From the NCBI GenBank assembly GCA_002011475.1, contig MTNP01000060.1, positions 1 through 64,000 of the forward strand: a stretch of DNA of 64,000 nt, in the 5' to 3' direction. The notes beneath the pieces are model-generated. The model made no database searches and had not been told where the DNA came from. It saw only the letters and a program-made list of their open reading frames with translations. Source of the DNA: Dehalococcoides sp. JdFR-54 (GTDB lineage Bacteria; Chloroflexota; Dehalococcoidia; JdFR-54). The position numbers and the translations under genes were made by a program. Positions 18,015-27,930 of this stretch are shown here, one piece after another; within the stretch, counting starts at the first letter, position 1; each line of letters opens with the position of its first letter.

Positions 18015-19213
18015 TGGCAGGTATGGAGCTACCTGACCAGCGAGGCTATTTCGGGGAGTTCGGGGGCCGCTACGTCCCCGAGGTCCTTATGGGCGCCCTC
18101 GAGGAGCTGAGCCGGGCCTATGAGACAGCCGCCGCCGACCCGGCCTTTTGGGCAGAATTCGAGAGGCTGTGTCGGGACTATATCGGCCGCCCCACCCCCC
18201 TCTATCCCGCCCAAAAGCTCTCGGCTCAATTGGGCGGGGCCAGGATACTGCTCAAACGGGAGGACCTGGCCCACACCGGCGCCCATAAGATAAACAATGC
18301 CCTGGGGCAGGGGCTCCTCGCCCTCCATATGGGCAAAAAGAGGGTTGTGGCCGAGACCGGCGCCGGCCAGCACGGGGTGGCCACCGCCGCAGTCTGCGCC
18401 AAGCTGGGGCTGAAGGCCATCGTCTATATGGGTGAGGAGGATATGAGACGGCAGTCCCTCAATGTGTTTCGGATGAGGCTCTTGGGGGCAGAGGTGCGCC
18501 CGGTCTCGGCGGGCAGCCGCACCCTCAAAGAGGCCATCACCGAGGCCATCCGCGACTGGGTGACCAATGTCGAGGATACCCATTACTTGCTAGGCTCCTG
18601 CGTTGGCCCCCACCCCTACCCGAGGATGGTGCGCGACTTCCAGGCCATCGTGGGTAAAGAGAGCCGAGACCAGATGCTGGCCGCCTACGGGCGCCTTCCC
18701 GATTATATCATCGCCTGCGTGGGCGGGGGCAGCAACGCCATAGGCATCTTCCACCCCTTCGTCGATGACCCCCAGGTCCAGCTCATCGGGGTGGAGGCAG
18801 CCGGAAAGGGGCTGGACACCGGGCAGCACTCCGCCTCCCTGGCCCGGGGGCGTGTGGGGGTGCTCCACGGCACCAAATCATATCTGTTACAGGACGAACA
18901 GGGCCAGATCAGCCTCACCCACAGCATCGCCGCCGGGCTCGACTACCCCGGGGTGGGGCCGGAGCACTGCTATTATCGGGAGACCGGCCGGGCCAGCTAT
19001 GTAGCCGTCACCGACCGAGAGGCCCTGGACGGCTTCCAGCTCCTGTGCGCCACCGAGGGCATCATCCCCGCCCTGGAGCCCGCCCATGCCATCTACCACG
19101 CCGCCCAGCTGGCACCCCAGCTCTCCCCGGAGCAATTCATCCTTATCAACCTCTCGGGGCGGGGCGATAAGGACATCAACACCGTGGCCGAGGCCCTGAG
19201 GGAGGGGCTATGA
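18011..19213 (+). CDS. trpB: Tryptophan synthase beta chain
   Basis: [55 protein letters not shown]. The ORF track start at 17636 is an overlong frame; ATG 18011 fits homologues. Confidence 0.95.
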   Translation: MMAGMELPDQRGYFGEFGGRYVPEVLMGALEELSRAYETAAADPAFWAEFERLCRDYIGRPTPLYPAQKLSAQLGGARILLKREDLAHTGAHKINNALGQGLLALHMGKKRVVAETGAGQHGVATAAVCAKLGLKAIVYMGEEDMRRQSLNVFRMRLLGAEVRPVSAGSRTLKEAITEAIRDWVTNVEDTHYLLGSCVGPHPYPRMVRDFQAIVGKESRDQMLAAYGRLPDYIIACVGGGSNAIGIFHPFVDDPQVQLIGVEAAGKGLDTGQHSASLARGRVGVLHGTKSYLLQDEQGQISLTHSIAAGLDYPGVGPEHCYYRETGRASYVAVTDREALDGFQLLCATEGIIPALEPAHAIYHAAQLAPQLSPEQFILINLSGRGDKDINTVAEALREGL

Positions 19214-19989
19214 GCCGGCTGGCGGCAGCCTTCCGCCGCAAGGCCCTCATCGCCTATGTGACTGTAGGCTACCCCTCGGTGGAGGCCACCCTGGAGATAG
19301 TGCCCGCCCTGGAGGGGTGGGGCTGCGATGGGGTGGAGCTGGGCATCCCCTTCTCCGACCCCCTGGCTGATGGCGCCACCATTCAACAGGCCAGTTTCAC
19401 CGCCCTGGAGAGGGGCATAACCCCCAAGCTGTGCCTGGAGCTGGCCGCGGAATTGCGCTCCCAGATGACCATACCTTTGCTATTTATGACCTACTACAAT
19501 CCAGTGCTCAGCTTCGGGGTGGACGCCTTCTGCCAAGCATCGGCCCGCTCCGGGGTGGATGGCCTCATCATCCCCGACTTGCCCCCCGAGGAGGGCCAGG
19601 AGCTAGAGACGGCCACCCGGAACTATGGGCTGGACCTAGTCTATCTGCTGGCCCCCACCAGCCGTCCGGAGCGCATCCAGCAGGTCGCCCAAAGGTCGCG
19701 AGGGTTTATCTATCTGGTATCCCTCACCGGCGTCACTGGGCCCAGAGACCGCCTGCCCCCGGGGCTGGAGGCATTTGTGAGCAGGGTGAGGGCCCAGTCC
19801 AGTCTTCCCCTATGCGTTGGCTTCGGCATCGCCGGCCCGGAACAGGCCAAAAGGGTGGCCCAGGTGGCCGACGGCGTCATCGTGGGCAGCCGACTCATTC
19901 AGCTGATGGAAACCGGAGACCCCTCCGAGCAACAGGGCTTCATCCAACAGCTTCGCCAGGCCCTCGACTTCCAGGGCAACCAGCTATAG
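19210..19989 (+). CDS. trpA: Tryptophan synthase alpha chain
   Basis: [63 protein letters not shown]. Confidence 0.96.
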   Translation: MSRLAAAFRRKALIAYVTVGYPSVEATLEIVPALEGWGCDGVELGIPFSDPLADGATIQQASFTALERGITPKLCLELAAELRSQMTIPLLFMTYYNPVLSFGVDAFCQASARSGVDGLIIPDLPPEEGQELETATRNYGLDLVYLLAPTSRPERIQQVAQRSRGFIYLVSLTGVTGPRDRLPPGLEAFVSRVRAQSSLPLCVGFGIAGPEQAKRVAQVADGVIVGSRLIQLMETGDPSEQQGFIQQLRQALDFQGNQL

Positions 19990-19993
19990 GCCG

Positions 19994-20884
19994 CTATGAA
20001 CCCTGCCCAAAGCGCTTATCGATCTCGCGGAGGAATTGCTCGATCTCAGGGGATAGCCTGGGCGTCTGCGGGGCCACCGGCGCCTTGCTGGCCCGGGCAT
20101 CGTAGTAGTTCTCCAGCTGGCTCACCATTTCCCTAAAACGAGGATCTCGCTCGACGGCCAGGCTTATCTCATTATATTGCCTTTGGGCCTTTTCCCTGAC
20201 CCGCTCCAGGTCGAGGGAGAACCCATAGAGGGAGCTCAAGAACTCCAGCAGGCATAATTCCCCAGCATGGTCCTCCTCCGACTGGGCATACTGGGGCAGG
20301 TGCACTATAGTGGTCATGGTCTCTATGCCCCGCTGCGGCGCCTGTTGAGAGATGAGGATGGCGATGGTAGTGGGGCCCTGGTAACCGCTGGGCTTTATGC
20401 CCAGCCTCTCCAAGGCCCGCTGAGCCTCCACCCCAATGGCGCTGCCACTGATCAGAAGCGGCCTGGTATGGGGCACCATATCGTATATGGCACCCAGCAG
20501 GCAATACCTCCTCACCCCCAGCCTCTCCATGACCTTCAACACCGACTCCGAATATAATTCCCCCATCATGTGAGGTTCTAATAGATGAAAGAATATGAAG
20601 TCGTGGTCCCCCAATCCCTTAGCCCAACCGATAAAGGTATTGGGTATAGATACCTGGCGGCGGCCCTGGGCATAGTACAGGGTGGGGCGATATCGGGTGA
20701 AATCGAAGAAATTCCCCGGCCGGGCCAGGCTGCCCAACTCCTGGATGTGGAGATGCTCCGCCAATCGGGCCAGGGCCAAACTGCCCACACTGCCCACATC
20801 CACCCAGGGCCGAAGCCTGGCCAAAGCATGGGGCTCCCTGAGCTGGGGCAGGGGCTCCTTTAAATCGAAAGCGCCTATCCTCAT
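19994..20884 (-). CDS. PAC2-family (proteasome assembly chaperone 2-like) protein
   Basis: VGSVGSLALARLAEHLHIQELG, pattern typical of PAC2 proteins; YDMVPHTRPLLISGSA. Confidence 0.7.
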   Translation of the reverse strand: MRIGAFDLKEPLPQLREPHALARLRPWVDVGSVGSLALARLAEHLHIQELGSLARPGNFFDFTRYRPTLYYAQGRRQVSIPNTFIGWAKGLGDHDFIFFHLLEPHMMGELYSESVLKVMERLGVRRYCLLGAIYDMVPHTRPLLISGSAIGVEAQRALERLGIKPSGYQGPTTIAILISQQAPQRGIETMTTIVHLPQYAQSEEDHAGELCLLEFLSSLYGFSLDLERVREKAQRQYNEISLAVERDPRFREMVSQLENYYDARASKAPVAPQTPRLSPEIEQFLREIDKRFGQGS

Positions 20885-20979
20885 ACCCGTATGTTAGCAA
20901 AAGCAGCGTCCAGAAGCAAACTCCCCCTTGCCCCTATTGCAACTCGCCACTAAATGGAATATCATCCCCACAGACAACC

Positions 20980-21588
20980 ATGCCAATTCGCCTATTTCTG
21001 GTAAGACATGGCGAGACCGAGCTGAGCAGTGCCCAGCGTTACTGGGGGCGCACCGATATGGAGTTGAGCCCTTTGGGCATCAGGCAGGCCCAGGACCTCC
21101 GCGACCGCCTGGCCGGGGAAAGGCTGGACGCCATCTACACCAGCCATCTGAAGCGGGCCCACCATACCGCACAAATCATCAACTCGGCCCACGGTCTGCC
21201 GCTGGCAGTTGCCCCCGAGCTGGGGGAGATCGACTTCGGGGAGCTTGAGGGGCTGACCTTCGAGGAGGTCCGAGAACGCTACCCCCAGGCCAAGCAGCTA
21301 TCCCTGAGCGCAAGCCTGGGGATGGCCTTCCCCGGGGGCGATGATGTCAATGGCTTCGCCAGACGGGTCATGGGCTTCCTCAGCCGACTGGGCGATCACC
21401 CCAATGGGAGGCTGCTGGTGGTGGCCCACAGCGGCTCGCTGCGGGTCATCATCTGTCACCTGCTGGGGCTGGAACGGGCTCAGTGGTGGCGTATCCGCCT
21501 GGACCTGGGCTCCCTCTCCCAGATAGAGCTTCACCCCGAAGGGGCGATCCTCCTCTGCCTCAACGATACCTGCCACCTCAGGGAATGA
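20980..21588 (+). CDS. Histidine phosphatase family protein (phosphoglycerate mutase/alpha-ribazole phosphatase-like)
   Basis: LVRHGETELSSAQRYWGRTDMELSPLGIRQA; ELGEIDFGELEGLTFEEV; VVAHSGSLRVIICHLLG. Confidence 0.9.
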   Translation: MPIRLFLVRHGETELSSAQRYWGRTDMELSPLGIRQAQDLRDRLAGERLDAIYTSHLKRAHHTAQIINSAHGLPLAVAPELGEIDFGELEGLTFEEVRERYPQAKQLSLSASLGMAFPGGDDVNGFARRVMGFLSRLGDHPNGRLLVVAHSGSLRVIICHLLGLERAQWWRIRLDLGSLSQIELHPEGAILLCLNDTCHLRE

Positions 21589-21614
21589 CCGCCAGAAGAC
21601 GGCAGGCCATCCAG

Positions 21615-22487
21615 TTAGTGGTCAAACCAGGGGTGCAACCCCTCGATGAGCTCAAACATCACGCCGTTGAAGCCCTCCGGATGTACAAAGGCCACCCTGA
21701 GATTTTCCAAGTGCCTGGGCGTCTCGTCGATGAGCCTGATATGGTTCCGCTTCATCCAGGCCAGGGCCTCATCCATGTTGGCTACCAGGAAGGCGATATG
21801 GCTCATGCCCTCGCCGATCTTGGCGATGGAGCGGGCGATGACCCCATCCTCAGTTATAGAGGCCATAAGCTCGATATCGATATCCCCGATGCGGTTCATG
21901 GTGATCAACATATCATACATATCGATGGTTATCACCGGGGTGGGCTTGGTGCCAAAAACCCGGGTGATAAGGCTGGTGGCGGCCTCCAGGTCTAGCACGT
22001 TCACCCCCACCTCCAGAACCCGCTCCATCCGCACCCGACCGGGGATGTCCCTTGGCTCAGCGGGCTCGGGGATATATTTCAGGTCATATGAGCCCTCTAT
22101 CAATTTGTACATCACATTATTGAAGGGCTCGGGGTGGATGAAGGCAAACCTGACACCGTCCTCAGCCCTGGGGGCCTCGTCGATCATCCTGACCTGGTTT
22201 CGCTTCATCCAGTCTATGGCCTCCTCCACATCGGGCACTTGGAAGCCCACATGGTGCAGGCAATCGCCGCGTCTGGCCACCATCTGAGCCAGGGGGCTGG
22301 CCTCGGTGGCCGGCTCCATGAGCCGGAAGTCCGTGCTGCCGATGCGGCACACCCTGGCCCGATTGCCATACTGGTCCACGGGCATGATCTCCGAGGCTGT
22401 GGCCCCCAATACCTGAGTGTATAGTCTGGTGGTGGCCTCCAGGTTCCGCACCGCCACCCCAACTTCCGAAATTCGCTCCATCTTCAC
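21615..22487 (-). CDS. Two-domain VOC superfamily protein (glyoxalase/methylmalonyl-CoA epimerase-like)
   Basis: Two internal repeats, each RISEVGVAVRNLEATT... and RVLEVGVNVLDLEAAT..., ending FNNVMYKLIEG / FNGVMFELIEG. Confidence 0.85.
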   Translation of the reverse strand: MKMERISEVGVAVRNLEATTRLYTQVLGATASEIMPVDQYGNRARVCRIGSTDFRLMEPATEASPLAQMVARRGDCLHHVGFQVPDVEEAIDWMKRNQVRMIDEAPRAEDGVRFAFIHPEPFNNVMYKLIEGSYDLKYIPEPAEPRDIPGRVRMERVLEVGVNVLDLEAATSLITRVFGTKPTPVITIDMYDMLITMNRIGDIDIELMASITEDGVIARSIAKIGEGMSHIAFLVANMDEALAWMKRNHIRLIDETPRHLENLRVAFVHPEGFNGVMFELIEGLHPWFDH

Positions 22488-22756
22488 GGTGCCGACCTCC
22501 TAGCCTGGTTAAGCCCCCAGCAGGTCATCATACAAAATTGACCAGATACTGACAAGCGGGCAATCAAACCACGGCCAATTTGGAACAGGGTGACTTGTCC
22601 CCAGGGGGAATCAATGATAAGATACAGCCGCTATGCCCTTTGAGCTGGCGCAAAATCGTCACCCCGGTAAGCCATGCTCAGAAGGACTGCTTCCAGGCTG
22701 TGGGCTGGCCAGAGGTTTGTAAGGGGCTAAACCACAGTGGCCAAGGGAGGACGCGG

Positions 22757-23896
22757 TTGACAACCCGAGAGCGTTTTCTGAGGATCGCCCGCTTCGAGCT
22801 GCCCAATGCCCTCTATCTATCGCCCTACACCCATCCCGTCTGGTACAAGACCATGGAGCGCTGGGTGGCAGAAGGGGCGCCTGCGGAGATCTTGACCAAT
22901 AACGTAGCTCGCTACAAGTACTTTGGCCTGGACCGCATCGGCATGGTACATGTGGAGGCATCGGTCCTCGGCCTGGGCCCCTCCGATGGCCCGCCAATCA
23001 TCCCCCCGGTCCGCCCCAGGTTCGAATCCAGGGTGCTCGAGGAGGACCACAGAAGCAGGGTCCGCATCAACGAGGCAGGGGTCACCATCCGAGAATTCAA
23101 GGACAACCCCCAGAAGATGCCCCAGTGGCTGGACTACCCGGTCAAGACCAGACAGGACTGGGACCAATACAAAAAGCGACTCGACCCCCACCACCCGGAG
23201 AGGTGGCTGGTCAAGGACTGGGACGCCTATGCCCAAAAGCTGAGCAACCGCGACTACCCTGTGGGTATGGAGGTGGGCAGCTTCTTCGGCCTGCTCCGGG
23301 AGTGGATGGGGCCGGAGCGGCTTCTCTATATGTTCTACGACGACCCCAAGCTCGTCGAGGACATGATGGCCCATATGGAATACTTCTCCACCGAGATCAT
23401 CCACCGGGCCCTCAAGGACATCCAGATAGAATTCGGCGTCTTTTGGGAGGATATGGCCTGGAAGGGCGGACCCATGATCTCCCCCCAGATGTTCCGGGAG
23501 TTCCTCATGCCCCACTATAAAAAGGTCACCGACCTCCTCCGCAGCCACGGCGTGGACATCGTCTTCGTGGACTCCGATGGCGATATCACCGAGCTCATCC
23601 CGTTATGGATAGAATGCGGTGTCAACGGCATGTACCCCCTGGAGGTCCAGGCCGGGATGGACGCCGTGGAGGTCAGAAAGAAGTTCGGCCACCAGTGTAT
23701 CCTCTGGGGGAACATCGATAAACGAGCCCTGGCCAAGGATAAGGAGGCCATCAAGGAGGAGATCGACAAGAAGGTGCCCTTCCTCATCTCCCAGGGGGGC
23801 TATTTCCCGGGGATTGACCACCTCATCCCGGAGAATGTGCCCCTGGAGAATTTCCAGTTCTATCTCGACTACCTGCGCAGCCTTGAAAAGCGATAG
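22757..23896 (+). CDS. Uroporphyrinogen decarboxylase (URO-D)-superfamily protein
   Basis: ERFLRIARFELPNALYL..., VFWEDMAWKGGPMISPQMFREFLMPHYKKV, ILWGNIDKRALA. TTG start at 22757 with GGGAGG SD; ORF track start 22580 is probably too far upstream. Confidence 0.85.
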   Translation: MTTRERFLRIARFELPNALYLSPYTHPVWYKTMERWVAEGAPAEILTNNVARYKYFGLDRIGMVHVEASVLGLGPSDGPPIIPPVRPRFESRVLEEDHRSRVRINEAGVTIREFKDNPQKMPQWLDYPVKTRQDWDQYKKRLDPHHPERWLVKDWDAYAQKLSNRDYPVGMEVGSFFGLLREWMGPERLLYMFYDDPKLVEDMMAHMEYFSTEIIHRALKDIQIEFGVFWEDMAWKGGPMISPQMFREFLMPHYKKVTDLLRSHGVDIVFVDSDGDITELIPLWIECGVNGMYPLEVQAGMDAVEVRKKFGHQCILWGNIDKRALAKDKEAIKEEIDKKVPFLISQGGYFPGIDHLIPENVPLENFQFYLDYLRSLEKR

Positions 23897-24812
23897 CCCC
23901 TCTAGCCTTATCGAGTGCCTGAAGGCGGCCCGGGTACTGGTAGCCGATGGTGCCACAGGGACGAATTACCAGCTCATGGGGCTGGAGCCCGGCCGTCGCC
24001 CTGAGGACTGGGTATTTGCCCAGCCCCATAAGGTGAAGACCCTGCACCACCGCTTCATAGAGGCTGGCGCCCAGATCATCCTGACCAATAGCTTCGGCGG
24101 CAGCCCCCTGCGGCTGAAGGACAGCCCCTACGGGGCAGCCGAGCTTAACCGTCGAGCTGCCCAACTGGCCCTGGAGGCTGTGGCCGAATCGGGCAAAAGG
24201 GTGCTGGTGGCCGGCTCCATGGGGCCCATCGGGCAGCTCCTGCACCCCCTGGGCCCCCTCTCCCCCGAGGAGGCCACCAACGGCTTCGCCGAGCAGGCCG
24301 CAGCCTTGGCCGAGGGGGGTGTGGACTTCCTCCTCGCCGAGACCATGTTCGACCTCAGGGAGGCTCAGGCTGCTATCGAAGGGGCCAGGCGGGCAACCGC
24401 CCTGCCTATAGTATGCAGCTTCAGCTTCGACCAGGGCACCCGCACCCTGATGGGCCTTCGCCCCAGGGATGTTATCCAAGGGCTGGACGGGGCGGGGCTG
24501 GCGGCCATTGGCCTCAATTGCGGCCACTCTCTGGAAGAGTCGGCAGAGGTGGTCAAGGAGATGGCCCAAGCCCTTCAGGGCCGCCTGCCCCTGTGGTGCA
24601 AGCCCAATGCCGGCCTCCCCAGCTTTGAGACGGGCGCCGCCACTTATCGGGTCACCCCCCAGCAAATGGCCCGGTGGACGCTCGAGTCCTTGAGACTGGG
24701 TGCCAGGATTGTAGGGGGATGCTGTGGCACCACGCCCGAACATGTCGCCGCCATCGCCAGAGCCGTCGCCAGCTACAGGGCGGGGGAGATGCCAGCCGAT
24801 GACAGGCTATAG
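23883..24812 (+). CDS. Homocysteine S-methyltransferase (BHMT/MetH N-terminal Hcy-binding domain)
   Basis: LVADGATGTNYQLMGLEPG, LTNSFGGSPLRL, GLNCGHS and VGGCCGTTPEHVAAI (Zn-Cys motif). Start probably TTG 23883, overlapping the URO-D gene. Confidence 0.88.
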   Translation: MKSDSPSSLIECLKAARVLVADGATGTNYQLMGLEPGRRPEDWVFAQPHKVKTLHHRFIEAGAQIILTNSFGGSPLRLKDSPYGAAELNRRAAQLALEAVAESGKRVLVAGSMGPIGQLLHPLGPLSPEEATNGFAEQAAALAEGGVDFLLAETMFDLREAQAAIEGARRATALPIVCSFSFDQGTRTLMGLRPRDVIQGLDGAGLAAIGLNCGHSLEESAEVVKEMAQALQGRLPLWCKPNAGLPSFETGAATYRVTPQQMARWTLESLRLGARIVGGCCGTTPEHVAAIARAVASYRAGEMPADDRL

Positions 24813-25046
24813 CTAAACCTGTGACTCCACCGGCTCCACTTGCACGCCCTGAGCGATGGCCCAGTCAATCCCCCGCTGGATGTCCGCCTCCGTCCCCTCC
24901 AGCTCCAGGACCACCCAGCCGAATTCCTTAGTGACCTTAGCGCCGAAGATATTGGTTACCACCCCGAACTGCTTCCCCAGGTTGTAGATAACGGGCTCGG
25001 TAATGAGGTGGGGCGGGAAGGTAAACTTTACACGCCGCTTGGCCAT
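24813..25046 (-). CDS. NIL-domain protein
   Basis: VKFTFPPHLITEPVIYNLGKQFGVVTNIFGAKVTKEFGWVVLELEGTEADIQRGIDWAIAQGVQVEPV. Confidence 0.85.
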   Translation of the reverse strand: MAKRRVKFTFPPHLITEPVIYNLGKQFGVVTNIFGAKVTKEFGWVVLELEGTEADIQRGIDWAIAQGVQVEPVESQV

Positions 25047-25161
25047 GGCTGTCCCCCTCCGGCGATAGCTGCCTGACTGGCCAAACTTTAGTTCAAACGA
25101 ACAGGATTGTCAATTCTGTGCCAGCTAGCGATTCGCCTTGAGCCCGGTGGCTGCCCCAGGC

Positions 25162-25191
25162 TTGACCGGGGGCTGGATTATGGGTTAGAAT
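25162..25191 (+). promoter_or_regulatory. Putative sigma70 promoter of the 2-oxoacid:ferredoxin oxidoreductase operon
   Basis: TTGACC (25162-25167), 18 nt, TAGAAT (25186-25191). Confidence 0.6.
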
Positions 25192-25213
25192 AGAACCATC
25201 GGAGATATAGCTG

Positions 25214-25459
25214 GTGTCCCAACGGCGCCACACGGCGTATATTACCATCGACAGTGAGAGGTGCAAGGGCTGCGGCCTTTGCATCTTTTTCTGCCCCCAG
25301 AAGGTCATTGGCCAAGCAGAGCGCTTCAACCAGAAGGGATACACCCCGGCAACCGTTATCGAGGAAAAGGCTGGGGAGTGCACCGGGTGCACGGCCTGTG
25401 CCCTGATGTGTCCCGACATAGCCATCGGCGTATACCGTCATGCCAAGGTGGCACCCTAG
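25214..25459 (+). CDS. 2-oxoacid:ferredoxin oxidoreductase delta (ferredoxin) subunit
   Basis: CKGCGLCIFFCPQ and CTGCTACALMCPD 4Fe-4S motifs; heads the KorDABC-type operon. Confidence 0.9.
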   Translation: MSQRRHTAYITIDSERCKGCGLCIFFCPQKVIGQAERFNQKGYTPATVIEEKAGECTGCTACALMCPDIAIGVYRHAKVAP

Positions 25460-25477
25460 CCACCGGGAGTTGATTTT

Positions 25478-26527
25478 ATGGCAAAAAGGGTTCTGATGTC
25501 CGGCAATATCGCCGCCGCCGAAGGAGCTATCCTGGCCGGGTGTCATGCCTTCTTCGGCTACCCCATCACCCCCCAAAATGACCTCCTGGAGCATATGTCC
25601 AGGCGGCTGCCCCCATTGGGGCGGATATTTGTGCAGACGGAAAGCGAGCTCAGCGCCATAAACATGGTGCTGGGGGCTTCCGCTGCCGGATTCAGGGCCA
25701 TGACCTCCACCTCCGGCCCCGGATTCAGCCTCCAGCAGGAGGGCATATCCTACATGGCTGGAATGGAGTTGCCCGCAGTCATAGTAGATGTGATGCGGGC
25801 CGGCCCCGGCCTGGGCAGCATCGGCGGAGCCCAGGGCGACTACTTTCAGGCTACCAAGGGCGGCGGCCACGGCGATTATCGGGTGCTCACCCTGGCCCCA
25901 GCCTCAGCCCAGGAAATGATGGACCTCACCATGCTGGCCTTCGAGCTGGCCGACAAGTACCGCAACCCCGTGGTGGTCCTGGCCGATGGCTTCCTGGGTC
26001 AGGCGATGGAGCCCGTGGCCATGAGGGAGCCGGTGGCCGAGCTACCCGGCAAACCCTGGGCCATCACCGGGGCCCGAGGCCGTCCCAAAAATGTGCTCAA
26101 CTCCCTGGAGCTGGAGCCCGCCGACCTGGAGCCCCGGATGCAGGCCTTAGTCCAAAAGTTCGAGATGATGCGCCAGAATGAAGTGCGCTACGAGAGCCTC
26201 GACCTGGACGATGCCTCTATGGCGATAGTGGCCTACGGCAGCGCCAGCCGTTCCGCCATGACCGCGGTGCACATGGCCCGCCAGGAGGGGCTGCGGGTGG
26301 GGCTGTTGCGGCCCATCAGCCTCTTCCCCTTCCCCTACCAGGCTTTATCAGACCTGGCTCAAAGGGTAGACGACTTCCTGGTGGCGGAGCTCAGCTTCGG
26401 CCAGCTTGTGGAGGATGTGAGGTGGGCTGTGGGCCCAAACCACCGGGTGGAGCTGGTCAACCGCCTGGCCGGCGTGCGCTTGAGCGCGGAGGAGATCCTG
26501 GAAGCCATCCGGAAGATGGCAAGATAG
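25478..26527 (+). CDS. 2-oxoacid:ferredoxin oxidoreductase alpha subunit (KorA/VorB type)
   Basis: GNIAAAEGAILAGCHAFFGYPITPQNDLLEHM; TSTSGPGFSLQQEGISYMAGMELPAVIVDVMRAGPGLG. Confidence 0.94.
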   Translation: MAKRVLMSGNIAAAEGAILAGCHAFFGYPITPQNDLLEHMSRRLPPLGRIFVQTESELSAINMVLGASAAGFRAMTSTSGPGFSLQQEGISYMAGMELPAVIVDVMRAGPGLGSIGGAQGDYFQATKGGGHGDYRVLTLAPASAQEMMDLTMLAFELADKYRNPVVVLADGFLGQAMEPVAMREPVAELPGKPWAITGARGRPKNVLNSLELEPADLEPRMQALVQKFEMMRQNEVRYESLDLDDASMAIVAYGSASRSAMTAVHMARQEGLRVGLLRPISLFPFPYQALSDLAQRVDDFLVAELSFGQLVEDVRWAVGPNHRVELVNRLAGVRLSAEEILEAIRKMAR

Positions 26528-26531
26528 CCCA

Positions 26532-27344
26532 TTGGCCGGTGACATGGCTCAGACAAAGGCTGCAAAATCAGACACCATCCTGTTCGCCGCCCCCCAATCC
26601 TTAGAGGATGTCCCTTTACATTATTGTCCCGGCTGCGGTCATGGCATCGTCCACCGACTCATCGCCGAGGTGGTGGACAAGCTGGGAATAGCCGACAGAA
26701 CGGTATGCGTCGCCTCCGTGGGCTGCTCTGCCATTAACTACCTTTACTTCAAGTTCGATGGCTTGGAGTCTTCCCACGGCCGTGCCCCGGCCTCGGCCAG
26801 CGGCATCAAGCGGTGTCGTCCCGACCTCATCCCCTTCACCTATCAAGGGGATGGCGACCTGGCCGCCATCGGCACTGCCGAGATAGTCCATGCCTGCGCC
26901 CGGGGCGAGAATATCACCGTGTTCTTCATCAACAATGCCATTTATGGCATGACGGGGGGGCAGATGGCCCCCACTACCTTGGTGGGGATGCATTCCACCT
27001 CCACCCCCGGCGGCCGCAACCCGGCCCTGGCCGGCTATCCCATCAAGGTCTGCGAGATGCTATCCACCCTGGAGGGGCCAGCCTACATAGCCCGGGTGTC
27101 CATCTATAACCCGGCCCAGGTGCGCAGGGCGAAACAGGCCATTGAACTCGCCTTCAGGACCCAATTGGCCGGGTTGGGGCTGGCCCTGGTGGAGGTGCTC
27201 TCCCCCTGCCCCGTGGGTTGGGGGGTGGAGCCAGTGCAGGCAATGGACTGGCTGGTGGAGCACATGCTTCCCCAGTATCCCCTGGGCGAATATAAGGTCA
27301 CCGAGGCAGTTCAAGCGCTGAAAGAGGTAAAGGGCCATGCATGA
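26532..27344 (+). CDS. 2-oxoacid:ferredoxin oxidoreductase beta subunit (TPP-binding)
   Basis: YCPGCGHGIVHRLIAEV, GRAPASASGIKRCRPDLIPFTYQGDGDLAAIGTAEIVHA, NNAIYGMTGGQMAPTT. Confidence 0.94.
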   Translation: MAGDMAQTKAAKSDTILFAAPQSLEDVPLHYCPGCGHGIVHRLIAEVVDKLGIADRTVCVASVGCSAINYLYFKFDGLESSHGRAPASASGIKRCRPDLIPFTYQGDGDLAAIGTAEIVHACARGENITVFFINNAIYGMTGGQMAPTTLVGMHSTSTPGGRNPALAGYPIKVCEMLSTLEGPAYIARVSIYNPAQVRRAKQAIELAFRTQLAGLGLALVEVLSPCPVGWGVEPVQAMDWLVEHMLPQYPLGEYKVTEAVQALKEVKGHA

Positions 27345-27930
27345 GGAGATTGCCATCGCCGGTACCGGTGGACAGGGGGTGCTCTTTGCTGGCAGGCTCC
27401 TGGCCGAGGCTGCCCTGCTCGAGGACCGGGAGGTGGTGTGGATGCCCTCCTACGGGGCGGAGAAGCGGGGGGGCAGCGTCTATTGCAATATCATCATCTC
27501 CGACGAAAGGATAGGCGCTATGGTGGTGGTCAGGCCCCACGCCGCCATCGCCATGAACCTGGCCTGGACGGAGAGATTCGAGCCCGCCATCAAGCCCGGC
27601 GGCCTGCTCATCGTCAACAAGTCCCTGGTCCCCCGGCAACTGAAGCGAGACGATATCCAGGTTATCTACCTGCCGGCCAATGACCTGGCCGCCGAGCTGG
27701 GCGACGATTCCGCAGCCAACCTGATAGCTTTGGGCACCCTGATAAGTTGCCGCCCAGTAGTCTCCCCATCCAGCATCTATGCGGCGATGGATAACATGCT
27801 GGCCAAAAACCGGAAACGCCTCGAATTCAACAAGCGGGCACTAAATAAGGGCCTGGAGATGGCCCCCGCTAAAATTTCCCCCACCACCTCCTCATCTGCC
27901 CGGCCACATCCTCGGGCAACGTCTCTATAA
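27337..27930 (+). CDS. 2-oxoacid:ferredoxin oxidoreductase gamma subunit
   Basis: IAIAGTGGQGVLFAGRLLAEAALLEDREVVWMPSYGAEKRGGSVYCNIIISDE. Confidence 0.92.
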   Translation: MHEEIAIAGTGGQGVLFAGRLLAEAALLEDREVVWMPSYGAEKRGGSVYCNIIISDERIGAMVVVRPHAAIAMNLAWTERFEPAIKPGGLLIVNKSLVPRQLKRDDIQVIYLPANDLAAELGDDSAANLIALGTLISCRPVVSPSSIYAAMDNMLAKNRKRLEFNKRALNKGLEMAPAKISPTTSSSARPHPRATSL

